In this document: piece by piece, positions 8,616 to 15,705 of the stretch
How the letters are laid out: every line of letters begins with the position of its first letter
Numbering within the stretch: the stretch's first letter is position 1
From: Streptomyces tsukubensis
GTDB lineage: Bacteria > Actinomycetota > Actinomycetes > Streptomycetales > Streptomycetaceae
Reading direction: 5' to 3'
NCBI RefSeq assembly: GCF_003932715.1
Contig: NZ_CP020700.1
Coordinates: 1,440,001-1,504,000, forward strand
DNA: 64,000 bases
The notes under the pieces: generated by a model
The model's input: only the letters and a program-made list of their open reading frames with translations
The model's database searches: none
What the model was told of the DNA's origin: nothing
Position numbers and translations under genes: made by a program

Positions 8616-9599
8616 ATGGAGCAGAGGCATCTCGGCAGCACCGGCCTGCGCGTGTCCCGGATCGGGCTCGGCACCCTGACCTGGGGCCGGGACACCGACG
8701 AGCACGACGCCGCCGACCAACTCAAGGCGTTCTGGGAGGCGGGCGGGACGCTCGTCGACACCGCCGATGTGTACGGGGGCGGGGATGCCGAGTTCGTGCT
8801 GGGGCAGCTCGTGGAGCGGCTGGTGCCGCGGCGGGATCTGGTCATAGCGACCAAGGCCGGGAGCGTGCCCGATCCCGACCGCCGCTTCGACGGCTCGCGA
8901 GGGCATCTGCTCGCCGCGCTCGACGACTCCCTCCAGCGTCTGGGCACCGACCACGTCGACCTGTGGCAGGTCCATGCCTTCGACCCGCTGACCCCGCTGG
9001 AGGAGACCCTCCAGGCCGTGGACACCGCCGTCACCAGTGGCCGCGCCCGGTATGCGGGCGTGTCGAACTTCTGCGGCTGGCAGCTCGCCAAGGCCGCGAC
9101 CTGGCAGCTCGCCGCGCCCGGGGTACGCACCCGGATCGCCAGCACTCAGATGGAGTATTCGCTGTTGCAGCGGGGGGTGGAGCGCGAGGTCCTGCCAGCC
9201 GCGCTGGACCTGGGCGTCGGTCTGCTGCCGTCGTCGCCGCTGGGGCGCGGGGTGCTCACCGGCAAGTACCGCGGTGGGGTACCGGCGGATTCGCGGGGCG
9301 CGTCGGAGCGGCTCGGTGCCTTCGTCGAGCCGTATCTGGACGAGACGGCCGACCGCATCGTGGGTGCGGTGACCACCGCCGCCGACGGGCTCGCCGTGAC
9401 ACCGCTCCAGGTGGCGCTGGCCTGGGTCCGGGACCGTCCCGGAGTGGTGGCCCCGATCGTCGGCGCGCGCAACGCGAAGCAGCTCGCGGCCGCGTTGTCG
9501 GTGGAGACGCTTAGTCTTCCTGACGAGATCCGCCGGGCGCTCGACGATGTGTCGGCTCCCGTGCACCGCTATCCCGACCAGGACTGGAGCACGCTGTGA
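8616..9599 (+). CDS. Aldo/keto reductase
   Basis: NADPH-dependent aldo/keto reductase of 327 aa. The sequence has the N-terminal MEQRHLGSTGLRVSRIGLGT, the catalytic Asp-Tyr pair in VDTADVYGGG, the lysine of VIATKAG, and the NADP-binding end VAPIVGARNAKQL. The Mtb-type aldehyde/ketone reductases of this shape have broad substrates and no specific one can be inferred. No Shine-Dalgarno sequence is seen before ATG 8616, but TACCCT eight bases upstream could be a -10 element, so the transcript may be nearly leaderless. Its stop overlaps the next start as GTGA, so the RecD2-like protein is translationally coupled. Confidence 0.9.
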   Translation: MEQRHLGSTGLRVSRIGLGTLTWGRDTDEHDAADQLKAFWEAGGTLVDTADVYGGGDAEFVLGQLVERLVPRRDLVIATKAGSVPDPDRRFDGSRGHLLAALDDSLQRLGTDHVDLWQVHAFDPLTPLEETLQAVDTAVTSGRARYAGVSNFCGWQLAKAATWQLAAPGVRTRIASTQMEYSLLQRGVEREVLPAALDLGVGLLPSSPLGRGVLTGKYRGGVPADSRGASERLGAFVEPYLDETADRIVGAVTTAADGLAVTPLQVALAWVRDRPGVVAPIVGARNAKQLAAALSVETLSLPDEIRRALDDVSAPVHRYPDQDWSTL

Positions 9600-11974
9600 C
9601 CGCGCCTTCCCGGGGGCCGCACCCCGAACCCCCGGCCGACGCCGAGGGCCGTGAGCCCGAGGCCGCCGAAGACCGCTCCGCAGCCGGGTCCGGTGTGCCC
9701 GGGGAGACTCCGGCGGCGGAGGGCCGGGAGGTACGGACCGCGGACCCGGACGGCGCCCGCGAGGAATCGGCACCCGACGCACCCGACGTATCCGGCAGCG
9801 CGTCCGAGGGCCCGGAGGCTTCGGTGGCTTCGGAGAAGCAGCCGTCGGAACCCGGTTCGGAAGCGGAACCGGACGGCTCCCCGGAGGACCCTCCAGCCGC
9901 CGAAGGCGGAAACAGCGGCAACGGAGACGGTGGCCGGGAGGCCGGGCAGTTGTCGGAGGCGCAGGCGGAGCTGGCCGCGCAGCGTGAGCTGCGGGCGAAG
10001 ATCGCGCAGCGCAAGGCCGAGCGGGCCGGGCCGGTAACCGCCGGTGAGCGGCTGAGCGGTTCCGCGGCCGAGCTGCTCGCGGCCGTCCGGGCCGTGGAGC
10101 GCGGCGAGAAGTCGGGCAGCGCGTTCTTCCCGGCGGCGGCCGCGGCGGCCCGCCCCGTCGAGACCGCCCCGCCGCGGGTCACCGGCCCCCGCCCCGCTCC
10201 CGAAGCCCCCGCGGTGGTGGCCGGGCCCGCGCCCGAGGCCGTGGCCGCCGTGCGGGCCGTGCTGGCCCGGGGACGTGCTTCCGAGGAGTCGGCCCCCGCG
10301 GTGGTGGAGGCCCTCGGGGAGCGGGCCGCTGCCGTCCTGCAGGAAGACCCCTGGCGGCTGCTCGCGGTGCCCGGGGTCGGCCCCGAGCAGGCCGACTCCT
10401 TCGCCCAGGTGCTGCTGGCCGGCGACTGCGGTCCCGGGGACCCGCGGCGCACCGCCGCCCTGATCGTTCGGGAGCTGGAGCGGGCGGCGCTGCGGGGAGA
10501 CACCGCGGTGCCGTCGTCCGCCGTTCTGGCCGCGCTCGCCGGGCGCGCGGTGCCCGACCCCGACGAGGCGCTGGAGCGGGCGGTCGCCGACGGCGTGGCG
10601 CTGGCCTTCCCCACTGATCCGGCTGATCCCGCAGATCCCACCGGTCCTGCCGGTGCCGTGCACGAGACCGGTGCCGCGCCGGCCGGGGAGGGAACGGAGG
10701 ATCCGGACGGCGACGAGGAGGCTCCGACGGGGCCCGTGCTGCTCTCCCTCGACCGGTACGCCCTCGCCGAGGAGAGCCTCGCCGACGGTCTCGCCAGACT
10801 GGCCAGGAGCGGCCCGGACACCCGCTGGGAGTCGGTGGCGGAGCCCACGGAACTCACCCGCGCCCTCGCCGCCCACGGGCTGGTCCTCCACACGGGCGGC
10901 GAGGCCGCCCGCGCCGAGCCGGCCGCCCTGGCCGGGGCCGCCCGGTCCCTGGGGCTGACGGCGGTCGTCGCCGTCCACAGCGAGCAGGCGGCCCGCGCCC
11001 TGGGCCCGGAAGCGGTCACGGTCGCGGCGCTGCTCGCCGGAGCGGCCGGACCGGGCCGTGACGAGGACGGCGCCTGGGCGCTCGACCTGCTGGTCGTCCT
11101 GGACGCACCCCGGCTGGGCGTGGAGCCCGCGGCGGTGCTCGTCGAGTCCCTGCCCGACGGCGCCCGGCTGGTGCTCGGCGGCGATCCGGGTCAGCTGGGC
11201 CCGGCGGGTGCCGGTGATGTCTTCACCGATCTGCTGGCCTCCGGGGTCTGCCCCCGGATCGCCTCCCGGATCCCGGACCCCGGCCCGGTCGGCGAACTGG
11301 TCTCCGGGATCGGCGTCGGTGAGCTCAACCAGGTCGAAGCTCCGGGCAAGGAGGTCGTGATCGTCCCGGTGCGGGACGCGGGCGAGGCCGTCCACCGCAC
11401 GGTCCAGCTGGTCGCCGACTCGATTCCCCGGGCGATCGGCGTCCCCGCCGACCGCACCCAGGTGATCACCGTCGCCCACCACGGTTCCGCGGGCACCCGC
11501 GCGCTCAACACGGCGCTGAAGGCCCGGCTGAACCCCGGCCCCGGCCGCTTCGGCGGCTACGACCCCGGCGACCGGATCGCGTACACCCCCGCCCCGGGAC
11601 GTACGGTGCCCGGCACCGTCGTCTCGGCCGACGCGGCGGGCCTCCGGCTCGACTGCGAGGGTACGGCGGTGACGGTGGCCAGGGACCGCGTCGGCGCGAC
11701 CCTGCGGCACGGCTGGGCCCTGACCGCCCATCAGGCGGCGGCGCTGCGCTGGCCCGCGGCGGTCGTGGTGCTGCCCGGCGACGCCGTGGACGCGCTGAGC
11801 CGTCCCTGGGTGTACACGGCGTTCGGCCGCGCCGAACGCCATCTGTCGGTGGTCCACGGCGCCGAGGCGGCGCTGCCCGCAGCGGTGGCCACGATCCCCG
11901 GCGTACCGCGCACGACCCGTCTGCGCAGCCTCCTCACGGCCCTGCTCTCCGCCTCCGGCGGCCAGGAGGCCTGA
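9596..11974 (+). CDS. Helix-hairpin-helix protein related to RecD2 helicase, motor motifs degenerate
   Basis: 792-aa protein with a disordered Glu/Ala/Pro/Ser-rich N-terminus (about residues 1-120) and a coiled-coil-like segment (EAQAELAAQRELRAKIAQRKAE). A helix-hairpin-helix at about 245-285 (LLAVPGVGPEQADSFAQ) is followed by a region that aligns in order with RecD2/RecD helicases. The Walker A position reads LVLHTGGEAARAE and lacks GxxxxGK[ST]; the Walker B position reads LVVLDAPRLG rather than DEx. Helicase motif III is kept as GDPGQLGPAGAG, and the C-terminus has the UvrD_C_2-like block LRHGWALTAHQAAALRWPAAVVV. The protein therefore probably binds DNA but may not hydrolyse ATP. GTG 9596 overlaps the aldo/keto reductase stop. 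From memory, relatives are annotated simply as helix-hairpin-helix proteins in Streptomyces. Confidence 0.8.
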   Translation: MTAPSRGPHPEPPADAEGREPEAAEDRSAAGSGVPGETPAAEGREVRTADPDGAREESAPDAPDVSGSASEGPEASVASEKQPSEPGSEAEPDGSPEDPPAAEGGNSGNGDGGREAGQLSEAQAELAAQRELRAKIAQRKAERAGPVTAGERLSGSAAELLAAVRAVERGEKSGSAFFPAAAAAARPVETAPPRVTGPRPAPEAPAVVAGPAPEAVAAVRAVLARGRASEESAPAVVEALGERAAAVLQEDPWRLLAVPGVGPEQADSFAQVLLAGDCGPGDPRRTAALIVRELERAALRGDTAVPSSAVLAALAGRAVPDPDEALERAVADGVALAFPTDPADPADPTGPAGAVHETGAAPAGEGTEDPDGDEEAPTGPVLLSLDRYALAEESLADGLARLARSGPDTRWESVAEPTELTRALAAHGLVLHTGGEAARAEPAALAGAARSLGLTAVVAVHSEQAARALGPEAVTVAALLAGAAGPGRDEDGAWALDLLVVLDAPRLGVEPAAVLVESLPDGARLVLGGDPGQLGPAGAGDVFTDLLASGVCPRIASRIPDPGPVGELVSGIGVGELNQVEAPGKEVVIVPVRDAGEAVHRTVQLVADSIPRAIGVPADRTQVITVAHHGSAGTRALNTALKARLNPGPGRFGGYDPGDRIAYTPAPGRTVPGTVVSADAAGLRLDCEGTAVTVARDRVGATLRHGWALTAHQAAALRWPAAVVVLPGDAVDALSRPWVYTAFGRAERHLSVVHGAEAALPAAVATIPGVPRTTRLRSLLTALLSASGGQEA

Positions 11975-11984
11975 CCGGTCGCGG

Positions 11985-12020
11985 CCGCCCGGCCTTCGCC
12001 GCCGGGCGGCCGGATCCGGC
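11985..12020. terminator. Probable terminator after the RecD2-like gene
   Basis: GC-rich stem-loop region with a GGCCGCCCGG / CCGGGCGGCC type inverted repeat just after the stop codon. Further GGCC-rich repeats follow to about 12045. Approximate limits. Confidence 0.5.
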
Positions 12021-12076
12021 CGGTCCGACACCGGACCGGCCGGAAAAAATCCCGCGGCCCGGCGATCACGCCGCGT

Positions 12077-12176
12077 TAGGGTGGCCGCATGCTTTGACGC
12101 CTGCCCGGAATCCGGGCACCCCCGCCGCCTCCTTCGTACACAACGGCATCCGCTGTCCACGAAGGAGTGACATTCC
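12077..12176 (+). promoter_or_regulatory. Leader of the APH(6)-type gene: -10 box, leaderless two-codon ORF, hairpins
   Basis: TAGGGT at 12077-12082 fits a Streptomyces -10 hexamer, and an ATG-CTT-TGA mini-ORF (12089-12097) starts six bases after it, where the transcript would begin. A short hairpin follows (TGCCCGG / CCGGGCA, 12102-12118), then a weaker one (ACAACGG / CCGCTGT) and finally GAAGGAG before the gene start. No convincing -35 is seen. The arrangement resembles a translation-dependent leader, but this is inference. Confidence 0.4.
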
Positions 12177-13103
12177 ATGACCACATCGACCCCGATCGAC
12201 GTCCCCGACGCCTTCGCCGCGTCGTACGGCACCCAGGGCGCCGAGGCGCGTGCCTGGCTGGCCGGGCTGCCGAGGCTCGGCGAACAGCTGCTGGACCGGT
12301 GGAAGCTGCGGCTCGACGGCCCGGCCCGCTGGGGCATGGCCTCGCTGGTCCTGCCCGTGCGCCGGGCCGACGGCACGCCCGCCGCGCTCAAACTCCAGCA
12401 GGTGCGCGAGGAGACCGCCGGGGCAGCCGACGGGCTGCGCGCCTGGCGGGGCAACGGCATCGTACGGCTGCTCGAAGACGACGAGGGCAGCGCTGCCCAG
12501 CTGCTGGAGCGGCTGGACGCGTCCCGGCCGCTGTCCTCGGTGACCGACGAGGAGACCGCTGTCGGAGTAATCTCCGATCTGCTCGCCCGGCTCACCGCCC
12601 TACCCGCGCCCAGCGGGCTGCGCAGCCTGTCGGACATCGCCGCCGCGATGGTGGAGGAAGCCCCGGCAGCCGCCCCGGCGCTGCGCGACCCGGACGAGCG
12701 GAAGCTGCTGGAGACCTGTGCCGCCGCCGTCGCCGAGCTGGCCGGGGAGGCAGGGGACCGGCTGCTCCACTGGGATCTGCACACGGGCAATGTGCTCGCG
12801 GGTGAGCGCGAGCCCTGGCTGGCGATCGACCCGGAGCCGCTGGCCGGGGACCCCGCGTTCGACCTGCTGCCCGCCATCGACGACCGGTGGGAAGCGGTGA
12901 CCTCGTCCGGCGACATCGGCCGGGCCGTACTCCACCGCTTCGACCGCCTGGCCGAGGCCGTCGGCGCGGACCGCCGCCGGGCCGTCGGCTGGACGCTGGG
13001 CCGGGTGCTCCAGAACGGGCTGTGGGACGTCGAGGACGGTAAGGAGACGCTGGAGCCGACTCAGGTCACCATCGCCAGGACGCTGCTGGACCACCGGCGG
13101 TAG
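12177..13103 (+). CDS. APH(6)/hydroxyurea-type phosphotransferase family protein
   Basis: Small-molecule kinase of the aminoglycoside phosphotransferase superfamily, closest in pattern to the APH(6)-hur family (streptomycin 6-phosphotransferase and hydroxyurea phosphotransferase), 308 aa. The catalytic loop HWDLHTGNVL holds the catalytic Asp and metal Asn. The activation-segment equivalent IDPEPLAGDPAFDLLP follows at the expected distance. The N-lobe has ALKLQQ for the ATP lysine. GAAGGAGTG lies eight bases before ATG 12177. No aminoglycoside biosynthesis gene is nearby, and this family is a common chromosomal gene in Streptomyces, so a resistance function should not be assumed. The upstream leader contains a possible two-codon leaderless ORF and hairpins. 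Confidence 0.85.
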   Translation: MTTSTPIDVPDAFAASYGTQGAEARAWLAGLPRLGEQLLDRWKLRLDGPARWGMASLVLPVRRADGTPAALKLQQVREETAGAADGLRAWRGNGIVRLLEDDEGSAAQLLERLDASRPLSSVTDEETAVGVISDLLARLTALPAPSGLRSLSDIAAAMVEEAPAAAPALRDPDERKLLETCAAAVAELAGEAGDRLLHWDLHTGNVLAGEREPWLAIDPEPLAGDPAFDLLPAIDDRWEAVTSSGDIGRAVLHRFDRLAEAVGADRRRAVGWTLGRVLQNGLWDVEDGKETLEPTQVTIARTLLDHRR

Positions 13104-13147
13104 GGCAGCCCGTGAAGGGGCGGTGCCACGCCTTCGTACCGCCGAGA

Positions 13148-13190
13148 GGCCGGGCCCTGCTCCCCCGGATTCGGGGAGCAGGGCCCGGCC
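13148..13190. terminator. Strong bidirectional terminator
   Basis: Perfect 18-bp stem (13148-13165 with 13173-13190; arms begin GGCCGGGCCC and end GGGCCCGGCC) and a seven-base loop. It sits between the converging APH(6)-type gene and the hypothetical gene at 13218. Confidence 0.8.
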
Positions 13191-13217
13191 CCGTACCTCC
13201 TGCGCGGCCGCCGCCGG

Positions 13218-13868
13218 TCAGCGGCGCAGTTCGTCGAGCTCCTCACCGAGGTCGTCCTCGTCGAAGACGGCGCTGACGTCGAAGCGACAGATCACCCGCT
13301 GGGCATCCGCTTCGAAGGGAGCGGCCAGCCATTCGCCCGGCTCGGGGAGTTCGTCCCCGGCGGAGACCCAGAGCGTGGAGTCGCCCTCCTCCAGGCCGAA
13401 CTCCTTGTGCCGGGTGGCGATCTCGTCGGGCTCGTACTCCCCGAAGAGCACCCCGAGCGCCGTGTGCACGCTCGCCCCGGCGGGCCGTGCGGCCCCCGGA
13501 ACGGGGTCGTCCACGGCCTCGATGTCGGCGATGCGCTGGGCCTGCGCGAGCAGCCGCTGAGGCTCGACCACCGCGTAGTCACGGCGGATGAGCACGCTGA
13601 GGGCATTGGGTTCCTCGGGCCCCGCATAGGGCGGCAGCGCGTCCTCGGCCCCCGGGATCTCGAAGGGCGTGACCTCGTCGTAGCGGTCGTAGAGCCGTTC
13701 GTCGTACGCCTCGGCCGCCACGGCCAGGGCGTTGAACGCGTCGTAGACGGCCGGGTCGTCCTCTCCCGTGCGGTTCTCGACCGCCGCGAGGTGACGGTCC
13801 AGTGCGGCTTTGACCGCCTCGGCGGCGGCACGTACCTCGGCAGCGGTGGGCTGCGCAGCATCAGACAT
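13218..13868 (-). CDS. Conserved hypothetical acidic protein
   Basis: 216-aa cytosolic protein, strongly acidic, with no family I recognise. The N-terminal third is helical (EVRAAAEAVKAALDRHLAAVEN, followed by VYDAFNALAVAAEAYDERLYDRYDEVTPFEIPG). The C-terminal part contains GEWLAAPFEADAQRVICRFD and ends with an acidic DEDDLGEELDELRR. No signal peptide or membrane segment is present. No ribosome-binding site precedes ATG 13868, but TAGCGT (13881-13876 on the minus strand) stands seven bases before the start, so the mRNA is probably leaderless. The gene is divergent from the DUF5703 gene with only 47 bases between them. Confidence 0.75.
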   Translation of the reverse strand: MSDAAQPTAAEVRAAAEAVKAALDRHLAAVENRTGEDDPAVYDAFNALAVAAEAYDERLYDRYDEVTPFEIPGAEDALPPYAGPEEPNALSVLIRRDYAVVEPQRLLAQAQRIADIEAVDDPVPGAARPAGASVHTALGVLFGEYEPDEIATRHKEFGLEEGDSTLWVSAGDELPEPGEWLAAPFEADAQRVICRFDVSAVFDEDDLGEELDELRR

Positions 13869-13875
13869 AGTGCAG

Positions 13876-13881
13876 ACGCTA
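13876..13881 (-). promoter_or_regulatory. -10 element for a probably leaderless transcript of the 13868 gene
   Basis: TAGCGT on the minus strand, seven bases upstream of the ATG at 13868. The -35 region is weak, and no Shine-Dalgarno sequence can fit in the remaining space. Confidence 0.4.
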
Positions 13882-13915
13882 TCCGTACCGGGGCCGTGCC
13901 CGCACAATAGATGCG

Positions 13916-14104
13916 ATGCCGGAATACGAATTTGTCGACGTGTACGTCCCCCGCGGGGTCTCCCGCAAGGAGGCGACGCGTCTGCTCACCGACCATGCCG
14001 AGTACGGACACTGGGAGTTGGACCGACTGACACTGCACCGCGACGGCAGCCGGAGAGTGCGGCTGCGGCGGCGGATCATCCGCCAGCTCCGCGCCACCTG
14101 GTGA
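13916..14104 (+). CDS. DUF5703 family small protein
   Basis: 62-aa basic protein matching the DUF5703 family, a short conserved actinobacterial protein of unknown function. It starts MPEYEFVDVYVPRGVSRKEA and ends in an Arg-rich stretch RRVRLRRRIIRQLR, which could bind nucleic acid or membrane. No ribosome-binding site precedes ATG 13916; CACAAT eight bases upstream may act as a -10, so it too may be leaderless. It is divergent from the acidic hypothetical protein, and the pair shares a 47-base promoter region. Confidence 0.8.
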   Translation: MPEYEFVDVYVPRGVSRKEATRLLTDHAEYGHWELDRLTLHRDGSRRVRLRRRIIRQLRATW

Positions 14105-14195
14105 TCACGCCCCGGTGGCCGGTCGGCGGCACAGGGGCGTCACCGGGTGATCGGCGCGCTGTCCGCCGGTCACCCCGGTGCGATCAGCGCGAAAG

Positions 14196-14217
14196 GGGCC
14201 CCGCCGCAGCGGGGCCC
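14196..14217. terminator. Terminator between DUF5703 gene and chpC
   Basis: Perfect 9-bp stem GGGCCCCGC / GCGGGGCCC with a four-base loop (CGCA), between two converging genes. Confidence 0.7.
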
Positions 14218-14300
14218 GCTCTGTCGTCCGCGTACCCCGGCCGTTGTGTGGGCGCCGTCCGGGCGGCGCCGGGCGCGGGGGTACGGGAGGGTTCCGGCGG

Positions 14301-15122
14301 TCAGGCGGAGGCGCGCGACCGCCGGTAGAGGACGGCACCGGCCAGCAGCAGGCCGGCTCCGGCCGGGGCGATCAGGCCGAGCGAACCGGCTCCGGTCTGG
14401 GCGAGGACGCCGTCGTCCTCGGCCGGGCGTTCGGCGGACCGGCTCACGGGCGCCTCCGGGGCGCGGTTGACCGGCTTGACGGCGGTCGGCGGTTCGACCG
14501 GCTGCCCGGGCTTGACCGGCGTGACGGGCTGCTCGGGGGGCAGCGGCTGGGCGATCGAGCTGTCGTTGACGCAGGTGTTGCCGAACGCGGGGTTCAGCAG
14601 GCTGATGATGTCGACGGTGTTGCCGCAGGCGTTGACCGGGACGTCGACGGGAGCCTGGACCGTGTTCCCGGAGCCGACGCCCGGGGAGTTGGCCGTGCCG
14701 CCGCCCGCGTGGGCGCCGCCGCCGGTGGTGGTGCCGGAGCCGTTGGTGGCCGCGGGCAGGTTACCGGCGGGCAGATGGGTGGCCGGAACGCCGTTGCCGG
14801 AGCCGTTGGTGGCCGGGGCGGGCGCGGGAGCGGGCTTGGCCTGCGCGGGCTTCGCCGGTCCGGCCTTGGCCGGGGACGAGGTGTTGGCGCAGTTGTTGCC
14901 GAACGCGGGGTTCAGCAGTCCGACCACGTCCACCGTGTTGCCGCAGGCGTTGACCGGGACGTTGACCGGGACCTGGACCGTGTTCCCCGAGCCGACACCC
15001 GGGGAGTTGACCGCCGCCCCGTTCGCTCCGGAGTCCGCTTGTGCGTATCCCCCGCTGAGAGCGAGTGCCCCGCCCGCCGCCGCGGCCATGGTGATCAGGC
15101 CCTTACGCGTCACCTGTCGCAT
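14301..15122 (-). CDS. chpC: Long chaplin, sortase-anchored (ChpC-type)
   Basis: Cell-wall-anchored hydrophobic surface protein of aerial hyphae, 273 aa. After a signal peptide (about residues 1-29, cut after GYAQA) come two chaplin domains. Domain one covers residues 35-80 with Cys60 and Cys78, and domain two covers 144-188 with Cys166 and Cys184; both carry NACGNTVD and LLNPAFGN. They are separated by an Ala/Pro/Lys- and Gly-rich linker. The C-terminus has LAQTG at 240-244, then a membrane segment and RRSRAS, the class-E sortase pattern. Long chaplins are ChpA, B and C; adjacency to a ChpH-type short chaplin matches chpC-chpH of S. coelicolor (SCO1674-1675, from memory). The gene is downstream of chpH with a hairpin terminator between, so it probably has its own promoter. 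Confidence 0.95.
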   Translation of the reverse strand: MRQVTRKGLITMAAAAGGALALSGGYAQADSGANGAAVNSPGVGSGNTVQVPVNVPVNACGNTVDVVGLLNPAFGNNCANTSSPAKAGPAKPAQAKPAPAPAPATNGSGNGVPATHLPAGNLPAATNGSGTTTGGGAHAGGGTANSPGVGSGNTVQAPVDVPVNACGNTVDIISLLNPAFGNTCVNDSSIAQPLPPEQPVTPVKPGQPVEPPTAVKPVNRAPEAPVSRSAERPAEDDGVLAQTGAGSLGLIAPAGAGLLLAGAVLYRRSRASA

Positions 15123-15190
15123 AGGTGATTCCCTGCCTTCTTGAATCGTCAGGAATTCCTCCGGGCACGGGCGCCCGGGGCGGAAATGCC

Positions 15191-15230
15191 GGGCGGTCCC
15201 GGAGTGCGTGGTTGCGCTCCGGGACCGCCC
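15191..15230 (-). terminator. Terminator after chpH
   Basis: Perfect 14-bp stem (15191-15204 with 15217-15230; GGGCGGTCCCGGAG arm) and a 12-base loop, placed between chpH and chpC on the minus strand. Confidence 0.7.
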
Positions 15231-15239
15231 GCCTTCATA

Positions 15240-15260
15240 CCCGGGCCCTCGGGGCCCGGG
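15240..15260 (-). terminator. Second hairpin after chpH
   Basis: Perfect 9-bp palindromic stem CCCGGGCCC / GGGCCCGGG with a three-base loop, 17 bases past the chpH stop codon. Together with the hairpin at 15191-15230 it makes a tandem terminator or 3'-end stabiliser for this highly expressed class of gene. Confidence 0.55.
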
Positions 15261-15276
15261 GCATGTGATGCGGCAT

Positions 15277-15510
15277 TCAGCCGTTGATGCAGGTGTTGCC
15301 GAAGGCGGGGTTCAGCAGCCCGACCACGTTGATGGTGTTGCCGCAGACGTTGACCGGCACGTGGACCGGAACCTGGACGACATTGCCGGACAGCACACCG
15401 GGGGAGTTCACAGCGGCACCCTGGGCGCCCGAGCTGGCCACGGCGGCACCCGCGCCGGCCAGCACCAGACCACCGGTGACAGCCGCGGCGGCGACGACCT
15501 TCTTGATCAT
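15277..15510 (-). CDS. chpH: Short chaplin (ChpH-type)
   Basis: Secreted amyloid-forming surface protein that lowers water surface tension so that aerial hyphae can emerge, 77 aa. The signal peptide covers about residues 1-26 (cut after AAVAS). The single chaplin domain contains AVNSPGVLSGN, VCGNTINVVGLLNPAFGNTCING, with Cys56 and Cys74 forming the usual disulphide. AGGAGG stands five bases before ATG 15510. The composition and the two Cys place it with ChpE/ChpH; Cys presence and position next to a long chaplin favour ChpH. Two hairpins follow the gene. Confidence 0.95.
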   Translation of the reverse strand: MIKKVVAAAAVTGGLVLAGAGAAVASSGAQGAAVNSPGVLSGNVVQVPVHVPVNVCGNTINVVGLLNPAFGNTCING

Positions 15511-15705
15511 TATTCCTCCTAGTAGGCAGTGCGGTCCCAGCCGCGGACCGCACCACCTGTAACGAGGAGGGTTCGAGGGAGCTACGAGGCGGAGGAGGCT
15601 TTCACTCTTTTCAGTCGGTCACGCACACAGAGACGATTGTCGGAGGGTCGCACCGGCGCTGCCGGAAGCCGGGCGGGGGTCTCGGCAGGGATCTCCGCCG
15701 GGGTC

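Noticed and set aside
9569..12916. 1115-codon open frame on the minus strand
   Set aside because: It lies opposite the aldo/keto reductase, RecD2-like and APH(6)-type genes and has Ser/Arg/Gly-rich composition without domains: a high-GC antisense shadow.
12177..13103. Calling the APH(6)-type gene an aminoglycoside resistance gene
   Set aside because: The family also contains hydroxyurea and unknown small-molecule kinases and no antibiotic cluster is nearby.
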